Assembly: GCF_000425365.1 (NCBI RefSeq)
Contig: NZ_AUDH01000005.1
Span: 158,915-222,914, forward strand
Direction of reading: 5' to 3'
Source of the DNA: Rubritepida flocculans DSM 14296
GTDB lineage: Bacteria > Pseudomonadota > Alphaproteobacteria > Acetobacterales > Acetobacteraceae
DNA length: 64,000 nucleotides
The translations under genes and the position numbers were made by a program. Below are positions 51,974-61,024 of the stretch, one piece after another. The notes below the pieces were generated by a model. The model saw only the letters and a list, made by a program, of their open reading frames with translations. It was not told the DNA's origin and searched no databases. How positions within the stretch are numbered: position 1 is the stretch's first letter; every line of letters begins with the position of its first letter.

Positions 51974-52014
51974 CTTGCGCTGGGCGCAAGCCAGCCCGGC
52001 GGAAAAAGCCGGGC
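51974..52014. other. Two small hairpins in the divergent gap
   Basis: CTTGCG-CTGGG-CGCAAG (51974-51990) and GCCCGGC-GGAAAAA-GCCGGGC (51994-52014) lie in the 151-base gap between the divergent ATP-grasp gene and the ThDP enzyme. An isolated TTGACC at 51963 has no paired -10. Promoters for both genes must be here but I cannot define them. Confidence 0.35.
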
Positions 52015-52084
52015 GCCGCTTGGCCTTTGCCCGCATGCGCGCCAGCCTGCGCCCGTACGGAGGTCAGGCGAGGGGAGGCGGTCC

Positions 52085-53701
52085 ATGGACATGACGGGGG
52101 CGGAGGCGGTGATCCGCGCCTTCGCGACGGCGGGAATGCCCGCGCTCTTCGGCGTGCCCGGCGGCGGGTCGAGCCTCGATCTGATCGCGGCCGCCAAGCG
52201 CGCCGGGCTGCCCTTCCTGCTGGCGCGCACCGAGACGGGCGCGGGCATCATGGCCTCGGCCCTGGCGGAGCTGACGCAGCGGCCGGTGGGGCTGCTGACC
52301 ACCCGCGGCCCCGGCGTCTCGGCCGCGGCGAACGGCGTGGCCAATGCGGCGCTGGAGCGTGCGCCCGTGGTCATGCTGGCCGATGGCTTCGGCGCCAGGG
52401 AGGCCGGCTTCGCCACGCATCAGCGCTTCGACCAGGCGGCGATGCTCGCCCCCGTCACCCGCGCCCGGCTGATCGCGGGGCCGAGGCCGCCCGGCGAGGC
52501 GGCGGCGGAGGCGCTGGCCGCCGCCCTCGGCGCGCCGCGCGGCCCGGCCTATCTCGAGCTCTCGGGCGAGGCGGCGCGCGCGCCCTGCGCGGCCCCTTCC
52601 CCCTTCCGGCCGCCGGCGCGGCCGGCGATCGGGCCCGAGGCCATCGCCGCGGCGCGCGGGCTGCTCGCGGGCTGCGCCCGGCCGGTGGTGATCGCGGGGC
52701 TGGAGGCGACCGCCCCGGCCCGCACGGCCGCGCTGCGCCGGCTCGTCGAGGCGCTGGGCTGCCCCGCCCTCGTCACCTACAAGGCCAAGGGGGTGATCGC
52801 GGACGCGCACCCGCTCTTCGGCGGCGTCTTCACCGGCGGGGCGGCCGAGGCGCCGCTGCTGCACGAGGCCGACCTGATCCTGCTGGCCGGCGCCGATCCG
52901 GTGGAGTTCATCCCGCAGCCCTGGCGCTATGCCGCGCCCGTCCTCGAACTCGCCGAGGCCGCGCCGGCGCTGCGCTACGCCCCGCCCGCCCTGTCGCTGA
53001 TCGGCGCCTGGGAGGAGGCGGCGGAGGCGCTGACGGAGGGGGCCGCGCCCCGCCCCTGGCCGCCGGGGCGGGTGGCGGCGCTGCGCGCGGCCTGGGCGCA
53101 GGCGCTTCTCGTCCCCGCCCATGGCAACCGCGGCATGGCCCCCGCCGAGATCGTCACCGAGACGCAGGCGGCGCTGGAGGCCCTGGGCGCCGATCCGCGG
53201 CTTGCGGTGGATGCGGGGGCGCACATGTTCGCCTGCACCAGCTTCTGGCGCTGCCGCCGGCCCGGCGATCTGCTGATCTCCAACGGGCTCGCCACCATGG
53301 GCTATGCGCTGCCGGCCGCCATCGCCGCCGCCTGGCACGACCCCGCGCGGGGCGCGCTGGCGATGACGGGCGATGGCGGGCTGCTGATGTGCCTGGGCGA
53401 ACTGGCCACCGCCGCGGCGCTGCGGCTCGACCTCACCGTGATCGTGTTCAACGACGCCGCCCTCTCGCTCATCGAGATCAAGAAGGGCGCGCGCGACCTG
53501 CCCGAGGGCGCGCTGGACTGGCCGGAGGCGGATTTCGCGGGGGTGATGCGCGCGCTGGGCGGCGCGGCCTGGCGCGTCGAGGACGCGGTGGGGCTGCGCG
53601 CCGCCCTGGCCGAGGCGCGGGCCACCCCCGGGCCGAAGCTGCTCGACGTGCGGACCGACCCCTCCGGCTACCCCGCGCAGATCGAGGCGCTGCGGGGCTG
53701 A
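52085..53701 (+). CDS. Thiamine-diphosphate-dependent enzyme (acetolactate synthase-like)
   Basis: 538-residue ThDP enzyme with the usual PYR (about 1-160), central Rossmann-like (about 180-310) and PP (about 350-530) domains. The PYR domain shows the activating Glu region RTETGAGIMASALAEL, and the ThDP motif is MTGDGGLLMCLGELATAA...VFNDAAL. Relatives include acetolactate synthase homologues and benzoylformate or oxalyl decarboxylases; with no small regulatory subunit nearby and a shorter chain than IlvB, catabolic decarboxylation is as likely as acetolactate synthesis. Divergent from the Anbu operon. Confidence 0.85.
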   Translation: MDMTGAEAVIRAFATAGMPALFGVPGGGSSLDLIAAAKRAGLPFLLARTETGAGIMASALAELTQRPVGLLTTRGPGVSAAANGVANAALERAPVVMLADGFGAREAGFATHQRFDQAAMLAPVTRARLIAGPRPPGEAAAEALAAALGAPRGPAYLELSGEAARAPCAAPSPFRPPARPAIGPEAIAAARGLLAGCARPVVIAGLEATAPARTAALRRLVEALGCPALVTYKAKGVIADAHPLFGGVFTGGAAEAPLLHEADLILLAGADPVEFIPQPWRYAAPVLELAEAAPALRYAPPALSLIGAWEEAAEALTEGAAPRPWPPGRVAALRAAWAQALLVPAHGNRGMAPAEIVTETQAALEALGADPRLAVDAGAHMFACTSFWRCRRPGDLLISNGLATMGYALPAAIAAAWHDPARGALAMTGDGGLLMCLGELATAAALRLDLTVIVFNDAALSLIEIKKGARDLPEGALDWPEADFAGVMRALGGAAWRVEDAVGLRAALAEARATPGPKLLDVRTDPSGYPAQIEALRG

Positions 53702-53785
53702 GCCCGGGCGGGCGGTCGCTCATGACCGGCGCGGAAGGCTGCCGCAGCCGGCCGGCCCGCAGCACCGGGCGCGCGGCGGTGCGCC

Positions 53786-53800
53786 CCTCCCGCGGGGAGG
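53786..53800. terminator. Short stem between convergent genes
   Basis: CCTCCC-GCG-GGGAGG (53786-53800) ends one base before the stop codon of the TauE/SafE gene and 85 bases after the ThDP enzyme. Position fits a bidirectional terminator; no T-run. Confidence 0.35.
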
Positions 53801-53801
53801 C

Positions 53802-54632
53802 TCAGGTGGCGAGCGACCACCACATCCGCAGCACCGTCAGCGCGAGGAAGCCGGCGAAGAGCCGTTTGAGCAGCAGCGGCGGGATGGAGTGGGCGAGGTT
53901 CACCCCCCAGGGCGTGGCGATCAGGCTCGCCGGCACGATCAGCGCCACGCCCAGCAGGTTCACATAGCCGAGCGAGGGCGGCGGCAGCGCCGGATCGCCC
54001 CAGCCGCCATAGACGAAGCCGAGCGTAGCGGGGATGGAGATGATCACCCCGAAGGCGCTCGCCGTCGCCACCGCCGAGCGGATGGGCGCGCCGAACATGG
54101 AGAGGATCGGCACCCCCACCGTGCCGCCGCCGATCCCCATCATGGCGCTGATGCCGCCGATGAAGCCGCCCACCCCGTGGCGCGCCGGGCCGGTGGGGAA
54201 GCTGTCGCGCAGCCGCCAGTCCACCCCGGTGAAGGCCATGTTGGCCGCCACCAGCATGGCGATGGCCGCGAAGACGGCGGTGTGCACGCTCCCCTGCACA
54301 TGCACCCCGAGCAGCGTGCCCGCGAGCACGCCGAGCGCGATCGAGGGCGCGAGCGAGCGCAGCAACGCCACGTCCATCGTGCCCTTGGCGAAATGCTTGC
54401 GCGCCGAGACGAGGGAGGTGGGAATGATGGTGGCGAGCGAGGTGCCCACCGCGAGCTTCATCTGCACGCTCTCCGGGATGCCGAAGAAGGGGAAGACGGT
54501 GAACAGCACGGGCACGATGACGATGCCCCCGCCCACGCCGAGCAGCCCGGCGAGCAGCCCGGAGAACAGCCCCGTGGCCCCCATCGCCAGGGCGAGGGCC
54601 AGGAGCCACAGCACTTCGGTCATGGAAAACAT
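53802..54632 (-). CDS. TauE/SafE family sulfite exporter-like protein
   Basis: 276-residue membrane protein of about eight helices. Two homologous half-motifs are visible: AGLLGVGGGIVIVPVLF (about 30-46) and GGFIGGISAMMGIGGGTVGVPIL (about 155-177), and the N-terminal region ends KLAVGTSLATIIPTSLVSARKH. Family members export sulfite, sulfoacetate or related organo-anions; the substrate here is unknown. It is monocistronic, between convergent and divergent neighbours. Together with YeeE at 42 kb it makes two sulfur-anion-type carriers in the window. Confidence 0.9.
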   Translation of the reverse strand: MFSMTEVLWLLALALAMGATGLFSGLLAGLLGVGGGIVIVPVLFTVFPFFGIPESVQMKLAVGTSLATIIPTSLVSARKHFAKGTMDVALLRSLAPSIALGVLAGTLLGVHVQGSVHTAVFAAIAMLVAANMAFTGVDWRLRDSFPTGPARHGVGGFIGGISAMMGIGGGTVGVPILSMFGAPIRSAVATASAFGVIISIPATLGFVYGGWGDPALPPPSLGYVNLLGVALIVPASLIATPWGVNLAHSIPPLLLKRLFAGFLALTVLRMWWSLAT

Positions 54633-54810
54633 CCCGGCGCAGCAACGACGAATGGCGCGGCCCTACACGCCCCGGCGCGGCCCGTCACCCGCGCGGGGCG
54701 CATCGCGGCCCTGCGCGGGGCGGCGGAACCGCCCGGAATCCGGGCGGCCAGCCCCCGCCCTGCCCGCCTCTTCGCCAATGCGAGGGCGCGCCGCCCCGGC
54801 CCCGGGCCGG

Positions 54811-54838
54811 TGGACCGCGGCGAAACCCCGTGTATAGC
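54811..54838 (+). promoter_or_regulatory. Candidate promoter of the glycan cluster
   Basis: TGGACC (54811-54816) and TATAGC (54833-54838) with 16 bases between, 30 bases before the ATG at 54868. Four of six consensus matches in each box, good for this base composition. An 8-base-arm inverted repeat CCGCCCGG-AAT-CCGGGCGG (54729-54747) lies upstream in the same gap and could belong to either divergent promoter. Confidence 0.4.
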
Positions 54839-54867
54839 GTCCCGCGCGCCGGGGATCGGGGGTTGGA

Positions 54868-55803
54868 ATGGCTCAGGGGCTCAAGGGACGGGGGATGCGG
54901 GAGCGGGTGCTGCGCCTGCTCGGCTGCGGGGATCTCTATGACCGGCTGCACGCCCAGGCGGCCGCGCTCGCCGCCTCGGGCCGCGCGCCGCTCGCGCCCG
55001 GGCAGCAGGAGATCGTGATCGACTACCCCGTCGCGCCGCGCGTGCGCCATGGCTGGGGCCGGCCCTCGGAGCCGGTGCTGCGCGCGCGCATGGAGGCCGA
55101 ATCGCCCCGCTACCGCGCCCAGCTCGAGGCCTTCCTGCCCTTCGCGCCCGCCATGGCGCGCATCACCGCCGCGCGCGAGGCGCCCGGCGAGCCGCACTGG
55201 GTGCAGGAATGGTTCCCCGCGATGGACGCCATCGCGCTCTACGGCATGGTCGCCTCGCGCCGGCCGCGCCGCTATGTGGAGATCGGCTCGGGCAACTCCA
55301 CCCTCTTCGCCAGCCGCGCCATCCGCGACCACGGGCTGCCCACGCGCATCACCTCCATCGACCCCGCCCCGCGCGCCGATGTGGACCAGCGCTGCGACGA
55401 GGTGATCCGCACCACGCTGGAGGAGGCGCCGGCCTCGGTCTTCGACGATGTGGGCGCGGGCGACCTCGTCTTCTTCGACGGCAGCCACCGCGCCTTCCAG
55501 AACAGCGACGTGACGGTGTTCTTCACCGAAATCCTGCCCCGCCTGCCCGCGGGCACGCTGGTCGGCGTGCACGACATCTTCCTGCCCGACGACTACCCCG
55601 AGGCCTGGCTCGGGCGCTGGTACAACGAGCAGTACATGCTGGCCTGCTGGCTGCACGGCGGGGCGCGGCTGCGGATCGAGCTGCCGGTGCATTTCGCCTC
55701 GCAGGAACCCGCGCTGCGCGGCGTGCTCGCGCCCTTCTGGGAAATCCCGGCGCTGCGGCAGGCCTCCATCCCCGGCGGGGCCTTCTGGTTCAGCCTGACC
55801 TGA
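54868..55803 (+). CDS. Class I SAM-dependent methyltransferase-like protein
   Basis: 311 residues. The Rossmann SAM motif YVEIGSGNSTLFASRAI (about 132-148) is followed by ITSIDPAPRADVDQRCDEVI, the acidic loop GDLVFFDGSHRAFQNSDV and VHDIFLPDDYP, resembling the Methyltransf_24 group of O- or sugar methyltransferases. No signal or membrane segment. First gene of a plus-strand surface-glycan run, 7 bases before the Wzt-like ATPase. It probably modifies a glycan or lipid-linked sugar. Confidence 0.85.
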   Translation: MAQGLKGRGMRERVLRLLGCGDLYDRLHAQAAALAASGRAPLAPGQQEIVIDYPVAPRVRHGWGRPSEPVLRARMEAESPRYRAQLEAFLPFAPAMARITAAREAPGEPHWVQEWFPAMDAIALYGMVASRRPRRYVEIGSGNSTLFASRAIRDHGLPTRITSIDPAPRADVDQRCDEVIRTTLEEAPASVFDDVGAGDLVFFDGSHRAFQNSDVTVFFTEILPRLPAGTLVGVHDIFLPDDYPEAWLGRWYNEQYMLACWLHGGARLRIELPVHFASQEPALRGVLAPFWEIPALRQASIPGGAFWFSLT

Positions 55804-55810
55804 ACGGGCG

Positions 55811-57124
55811 ATGTCCGAAGCCCCCGCCATCCGTGTGGCGCATCTGAGCAAGGCCTACGCGCTCTATCCCACGCCGCAGCACCGGCTGCGCCAGCTCCTC
55901 CAGCCGCCCGCGGCGCGGCTGCTGCGCCGCCTCGGCCTGCCGGCGCGCGAGCGGCGCTACTACAGCGAGCACTGGGCGCTGCGCGATCTCAGCTTCGAGG
56001 TGGCGCGCGGCGAGACGCTCGCGGTGATCGGGCGCAACGGCGCGGGCAAATCCACCCTGCTGCAGCTTCTGTGCGGCACGCTGACGCCGAGCGCGGGCGA
56101 GGTGCAGGTGAGCGGGCGGGTGGCGGCGCTGCTCGAGCTCGGCTCGGGCTTCAACCCGGAATACACGGGGCGCGAGAACGCGCTGATGAACGCCGCCGTG
56201 CTCGGCCTCTCCCGCGAGGAGGCGGAGCGCCGCCTGCCCGAGATCCTCGCCTTCGCCGACATCGGCGATTTCGTGGACCAGCCGGTGAAATCCTATTCCT
56301 CCGGCATGGCGATGCGCCTCGCCTTCGCCGTCATCGCGCATGTGGACGCGGATGTGCTGATCGTGGACGAGGCGCTGGCGGTGGGCGACGCCTATTTCCA
56401 GCAGAAATGCCTGCGCTGGCTGCGCGATTTCCAGGCGCGCGGCACGGTGCTGTTCTGCGGGCACGACATGGGCGCGGTGCTGGGGCTGTGCCAGCGCGCG
56501 CTCTGGCTCGAACAGGGGCGGATGCGCCGCCTCGGCCCCGCGAAGGAGGTGGCGGAGGCCTATATCGCCGCCACCGCGGCCGAGGCCATGGGCATCGCCC
56601 CGCCCGGCGCGGCGCAGGAGCCCGCCCCGGCGCCCGCCGCCGAGGCCCCGGGCTGGCGGCCTGTCGCAGCAAGGCAGGAATACGGCTCGGGCGATGCGCG
56701 CATCACCCACTTGCGCCTCTGCGACGCCGCCGGCTACAGCCCCGGCGTCTGGCAGGGCGGCGAGGAGGCGGTCCTCGAGATGCGGATCGCGCCGCGTCGC
56801 GAGGTGGCCTTCCCCATCGCCGGCCTCACCCTGAAGGACCGTCTGGGCCAGCCCGTCTTCGGCGCCAACACCGGCGCGCGGCTGCACGGCGAGCGGCTGG
56901 AGGCGGGGCGGGAGGCGCTGCTGCGCCTCGGCTTCCGCCTGCCCGAGCTCGCCTCGGGCCGCTATGTGGCGAGCGTGGCCTTCGCCTCCGGAAGCCCGGC
57001 GCAGCATGTCCAGCACCACTGGGCGGACGATGCGCTGGAGCTGACGGTGGCCAACCCCCACCACAACGGGGCGCTGGTGGCCGCGCCGGCGCTGTGGGCG
57101 TCGCTCGGCGCGGCCGACGGATAG
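55811..57124 (+). CDS. wzt: Polysaccharide ABC exporter ATPase with carbohydrate-binding tail (Wzt-like)
   Basis: 437 residues. The ATPase domain (about 1-250) has Walker A GRNGAGKST, signature SYSSGMAMRL, Walker B VLIVDEALAVGD. About residues 285-425 form a beta-rich Wzt C-terminal domain (ITHLRLCDAAGY...LKDRLGQPVFGANTGARLHG) that reads the non-reducing end modification of O-antigen. The matching permease (Wzm) is not in the window. It overlaps no gene but is only 7 bases from the methyltransferase; the following gene starts 38 bases on. Confidence 0.92.
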   Translation: MSEAPAIRVAHLSKAYALYPTPQHRLRQLLQPPAARLLRRLGLPARERRYYSEHWALRDLSFEVARGETLAVIGRNGAGKSTLLQLLCGTLTPSAGEVQVSGRVAALLELGSGFNPEYTGRENALMNAAVLGLSREEAERRLPEILAFADIGDFVDQPVKSYSSGMAMRLAFAVIAHVDADVLIVDEALAVGDAYFQQKCLRWLRDFQARGTVLFCGHDMGAVLGLCQRALWLEQGRMRRLGPAKEVAEAYIAATAAEAMGIAPPGAAQEPAPAPAAEAPGWRPVAARQEYGSGDARITHLRLCDAAGYSPGVWQGGEEAVLEMRIAPRREVAFPIAGLTLKDRLGQPVFGANTGARLHGERLEAGREALLRLGFRLPELASGRYVASVAFASGSPAQHVQHHWADDALELTVANPHHNGALVAAPALWASLGAADG

Positions 57125-57162
57125 AAAGTCACGGCGGCGCGGCCGCCTGCGAGGAGTGCGAG

Positions 57163-59040
57163 TTGGGCGAGATCTTCACGCGCGCGCAGCCCCCGGCGCC
57201 GCTGGGCTTCACCGGGGAGCGCATGACCGGCGCGGCCCATGGGCAGATCGAGATCGAGCATCTGCACCGCTATTTCCTGGCGCGCGAGATGGCGCGCGGG
57301 CTGCGCGTGCTCGACATCGCCTGCGGCGAGGGATACGGCGCGGAGCTGATGGCCCAGGTGGCCGAGAGCGTGATCGGCGTGGATGTCTCCGAGGAGGCCA
57401 TCCGCTTCGCCGGGCAGAACTACCGTCGGCCCAACCTCTCCTTCCGCCTGGGCGACGGGCGCGCCATCCCGCTGCCCGACGCCTCGGTGGATCTCGTGGC
57501 CTCCTTCGAGACGCTCGAGCATTTCTACGAGCATGAGGCCTTCCTCGCGGAAATCCGCCGCGTGCTGCGCCCGGGCGGCGTGCTGCTGCTCTCCACCCCC
57601 GACCGCGATGTGTATTCGCCCGATGGCCGGCCCGCCAACGCCTTCCATGTGCGCGAGCTCGACCAGCGCGAGTTCTCGGCGCTCCTCTCGGGCCGCTTCC
57701 GCCACGTCACCCTCTACGGGCAGCGGCCCATGGTGGGCTCGGCGATCCTGCCCCTGGGCGGCGCGCCGGCCATGGGCGCGGCCTTGAGCTTCGACCGGCG
57801 CGGCGAGGCGCATTTCGAGGCGCAGCAGGGCTTCGCCCGGCCGCTCTACCTGCTCGCCGCCTGTTCGGACGCGCCGCTGCGCCTGCCCTCCGCCAGCCTC
57901 TATGTGGAGGCGAGCCAGCTCGACGCCTGGCGCTCGGCCGGGGCGCTGGCGGCGGTGGAGGCGGCGGAGGAGGCGCTGCAGCGCGAACGCGCCGCCCTCT
58001 CGGCCCGGATCGCGGCGCTGGAGGCGGAGGCGGCGCGGCTGCAGGGCTTCCTCGACGCCATGCGCGCGAGCACGAGCTGGCGCATCACCCGCCCGCTGCG
58101 CGCCCTGGTCACGCGGCTGCGCGGCGGCCGGGAGGTGGAGCTCTCGCCCCCGCCCCGCGCGCACGCGCCCGCCGGCGCCGCGACCCCCTCCGCGCGCCCC
58201 GATCCGGCCCGGCAGCGGGCGCGGCTCGGCCTCGACCTGCCCATGCCCGCCCTTTCCGTCGCCGTGGGCGTGGTGACCTACAACAACCCCCCCGATGAGG
58301 TGGCCCGCTGCCTCGAGAGCGCGCGGCTCGCCCTCGCCCCGCTCGGCGGCGGCCTGCTGCTGCAGCTCGACAACGGCGCGCCGCTCGAGCCCCCGCCGGG
58401 GGTGCGCCGCCTCGCGCCGCGCGGCAACATCGGCTTCGGCGCGGGCCACAACGCCATGATGCAGGAGGCCTTCGCCGCGGGCGCGGAGCTCTACATCGCC
58501 GCCAACCCCGACGGCTTCTTCCACCCCCGCTGCATCGAGGCGCTGGCCCGCATGGTCGAGGCCGCGGGGCGCGCGGCGCTGGTCGAGGCGCGGCAGTTCC
58601 CCGCCGAGCACCCCAAACCCTATGACCCCGAGGGCTTCGACACGCCCTGGGCCTCGGGCGCCTGCCTCGCCATCCCGCGCGCGGTGTGGGAGCGCATCGG
58701 CGGTTTCGACGAGGGATTCTTCATGTATTGCGAGGATGTGGACCTTTCCTGGCGCGCCCGCGCCCAGGGGGTGGCGGTGCGCCTCAACCCCACCGCCCTC
58801 TACATGCACGCCGTCACCAACCGCAGCACCTCGGCCGCCGCCTGGCGCATGATGCTCGCCTCGGGCCGGCGTCTGGGCGCCAAATGGGGCTCGGCCGCGT
58901 TTCGCGACTGGGCGACGGCGAAGCTGCGCGAGGCAGGCGAGAGCCCGGCCCCGCTCGAGGAGGTGACGCCCGTTCCCGAGGCCTGGCGGGCGGTGGCGGA
59001 GTTCGGCCACGGCTTCTCCTTCGCGGAGCCGCGCTGGTGA
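57163..59040 (+). CDS. Methyltransferase-glycosyltransferase (GT2) fusion
   Basis: 625 residues. N-terminal methyltransferase (about 1-240): LDIACGEGYGAELMAQV, VDLVASFETLEHFYEHEAFLAEI, RRVLRPGGVLLLSTPDRDVYSP. A coiled coil follows (about 255-310, alternating Ala/Glu/Arg), then a family 2 glycosyltransferase (about 360-600): AVGVVTYNNPPDEVARCL, NIGFGAGHNAMMQEAF, GGFDEGFFMYCEDVDLSWRARAQG. Starts at TTG 57163 with GAGGAG seven bases upstream; larger open frames reading through wzt are artefacts. It could build and cap a chain, with the Wzt tail recognising the methylated end. Confidence 0.87.
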   Translation: MGEIFTRAQPPAPLGFTGERMTGAAHGQIEIEHLHRYFLAREMARGLRVLDIACGEGYGAELMAQVAESVIGVDVSEEAIRFAGQNYRRPNLSFRLGDGRAIPLPDASVDLVASFETLEHFYEHEAFLAEIRRVLRPGGVLLLSTPDRDVYSPDGRPANAFHVRELDQREFSALLSGRFRHVTLYGQRPMVGSAILPLGGAPAMGAALSFDRRGEAHFEAQQGFARPLYLLAACSDAPLRLPSASLYVEASQLDAWRSAGALAAVEAAEEALQRERAALSARIAALEAEAARLQGFLDAMRASTSWRITRPLRALVTRLRGGREVELSPPPRAHAPAGAATPSARPDPARQRARLGLDLPMPALSVAVGVVTYNNPPDEVARCLESARLALAPLGGGLLLQLDNGAPLEPPPGVRRLAPRGNIGFGAGHNAMMQEAFAAGAELYIAANPDGFFHPRCIEALARMVEAAGRAALVEARQFPAEHPKPYDPEGFDTPWASGACLAIPRAVWERIGGFDEGFFMYCEDVDLSWRARAQGVAVRLNPTALYMHAVTNRSTSAAAWRMMLASGRRLGAKWGSAAFRDWATAKLREAGESPAPLEEVTPVPEAWRAVAEFGHGFSFAEPRW

Positions 59041-59915
59041 GCGCGCCGCACGCCGAGGCGGGGCTCGACGTCGTCGTCCGCTTCCACGATCCGCGCCGGC
59101 TGGGCGAGCTGGAGCAGGCGGTCTTCTCGCTGGTGGCGCAGGAGTATCGGCCGCTGCGCATCCTGCTCGTGCTGCAGCGCTTCAGCGACGAGCAGGCCGA
59201 GGCGGTGCGCGCCGCCCTCGCGCCCCTGCTCGCCCTGCCCGGCGCGCCGGCGCTCGAGATCCTGCGCTACGCGGCGCCAGAGCCTGCGGATGCGCGCTCC
59301 GCCCTGGTCAACATGGGGTTCGCCGCCGCCACGGGGCGCTATCTGGCGCTGCTCGACTATGACGACATCCTCTACCCCGAAGCCTATCGGCTGCTGGTGG
59401 GGCGGCTGCAGGCCACGGGGGCGGCCATCGCCTTCGCCGGCATCCTGGTGCGCCGGGCAGAGGTGCATCCGCACTTCCTGCATGTCCTGGCCGCGCCGCA
59501 GCCCTTCCATGGCAGGGGCCTCGCCGATCTCCTCCGCGGCAATTTCTGCCCCATCCACTCCTTCGTGCTGGACCGCAGCCGCGTCGCCCCGCGCGAACTC
59601 CATTTCGAGGAGAATCTGACGCTCGAGGAGGACTACGACTTCCTGCTGCGTGTCTGCGCCCGGCATCGGGCGGATTTCGGCCTGCTCGGGACGGTGATCG
59701 GCGAGTATTTCTTCAAGACGGACGAGAGCAACACCCTGGCCGGGCGCAGCGCGCCGCCGCCCGCGCTGGCCGCGCGCGCTGCCGCCGCGCGGGCCTTCAT
59801 CGAGGGGCGCAAGCAGCTCCTGCCCCTCTCGGCAGAGGTGCAGGCCGATCTCGGGCTGCGCCCGCCCGAACCGGGGCTGACCATCGCCCAGTTCCTGGCC
59901 CGGCGCGCGCCATGA
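59037..59915 (+). CDS. Family 2-like glycosyltransferase
   Basis: 292 residues. GT-A features: LDVVVRFHDPRRLGELEQAVFSL, QEYRPLRILLVLQRFSD, MGFAAATGRYLALLDYDDILYPEAY (metal-binding DD motif), and LTLEEDYDFLLRVCARH. GTG 59037 overlaps the previous stop (GTGA), and its stop overlaps the acyltransferase ATG (ATGA). Sugar donor unknown. Confidence 0.87.
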   Translation: MSAPHAEAGLDVVVRFHDPRRLGELEQAVFSLVAQEYRPLRILLVLQRFSDEQAEAVRAALAPLLALPGAPALEILRYAAPEPADARSALVNMGFAAATGRYLALLDYDDILYPEAYRLLVGRLQATGAAIAFAGILVRRAEVHPHFLHVLAAPQPFHGRGLADLLRGNFCPIHSFVLDRSRVAPRELHFEENLTLEEDYDFLLRVCARHRADFGLLGTVIGEYFFKTDESNTLAGRSAPPPALAARAAAARAFIEGRKQLLPLSAEVQADLGLRPPEPGLTIAQFLARRAP

Positions 59916-61024
59916 GCGGGCATCGCGCCAACAACCTCGACTTCCTGCGGCTGATCGCGGCGGGAATGGTGGTGCTGGGCCATTCCTACATCCTGGTGGG
60001 CGAGCGGCCGCATGCGCTGTTGGGACACAGCGTCTCCACCCTGGCCGTGCTGATCTTCTTCTCCCTCAGCGGCTACCTGATCGCGCGGAGCTGGATGAAC
60101 GACCCGCACCCCTTGCGCTTCGCGCTGCGCCGGGCGCGGCGCATCTGGCCGGCGCTGATCCTGGTGGTGCTGGTCTCGGTGCTGGTGATCGGGCCGCTGC
60201 TCACCCCCCTGCCCTTCTGGCAGTACATCACCCACGCGCAGACCATCCGCTACCTCGGCAACATCATCTTCTACGCGGCCTACGCGCTGCCGCTCGTCTT
60301 CGCGAACCACCCGCTGCCCCATGCGGTGAACGGCAGCCTCTGGACGCTGCCGGTGGAGGTGGCGATGTACGCGATGGCGCCGCTGCTGGTCTGGCTCGGC
60401 GCGCGGCGGCCGCTGCTGCTGCTCGCCACCGCGCTGGCGGTGGGGCTGTTCCTCGTCGCCATGCTCCTGCGCCCGCGCGAGGTGGTGGTGCTGGGCACGC
60501 CCTTCTGGGCGGCCTCCATCCTCGCGGCCTTCTTCGTGGTGGGCACCGCCATCGCCGTGCTGCGGATGGAGCGCTGGCTGGACTGGCGGGCGGGGGCGGC
60601 CATGCTGCTCGCACTCGAATATCTGCCCCTGCCCTTCTGGGCGCAACAAGGGCTGCTTGTCCTCGCCCTGCCCTATGCGGTGCTCGCCCTCGGCCTGTGC
60701 GCCTGGCGGATCCCGGCGGCGGTGAGCCGGATGGGGGATCCCTCCTACGGGATCTATCTCTGGTCCTTCCCGGTGCAGCAGCTTCTCATCCAGGCCATCG
60801 GCGTGCAGGGCGGGGGGGCGCTGAACTTCGCCCTGTCCATGCCGATCTCGCTGCTCCTCGGCCTCGCCTCCTGGCATCTGCTCGAGAAGCATGTGCTCGG
60901 ACGGGGCAAGGCCGGTCAGCGGGCGGCGCCGGGCACGCGCCAGCCGAGCAGCTCCCCCGCCGCATGGTCCGCCCCCGCGCCGCCGGGCGCCCAGGCCGGC
61001 GGGTCGGAAACGGGGGCGAGGTAG
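59912..61024 (+). CDS. Acyltransferase 3 family membrane protein (OafA/YrhL-like)
   Basis: 370 residues, ten or so membrane helices. Catalytic N-terminal RANNLDFLRLIAAGMVVLGHSYI and FFSLSGYLIARSWM; the ARRIWPALILVV segment; C-terminal MGDPSYGIYLWSFPVQQLLIQ. It transfers acyl groups to surface sugars. The last about 35 residues (Pro/Ser/Ala-rich) overlap the 3' end of the convergent membrane-protein gene by 109 bases and may not be conserved. Last gene of the glycan run. Confidence 0.9.
   Translation: MSGHRANNLDFLRLIAAGMVVLGHSYILVGERPHALLGHSVSTLAVLIFFSLSGYLIARSWMNDPHPLRFALRRARRIWPALILVVLVSVLVIGPLLTPLPFWQYITHAQTIRYLGNIIFYAAYALPLVFANHPLPHAVNGSLWTLPVEVAMYAMAPLLVWLGARRPLLLLATALAVGLFLVAMLLRPREVVVLGTPFWAASILAAFFVVGTAIAVLRMERWLDWRAGAAMLLALEYLPLPFWAQQGLLVLALPYAVLALGLCAWRIPAAVSRMGDPSYGIYLWSFPVQQLLIQAIGVQGGGALNFALSMPISLLLGLASWHLLEKHVLGRGKAGQRAAPGTRQPSSSPAAWSAPAPPGAQAGGSETGAR

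Noticed and set aside
51961..51990. TTGACC near 51963 as a promoter for the ThDP enzyme
   Set aside because: No -10-like sequence 16-18 bases downstream; the position holds GCAAGC.
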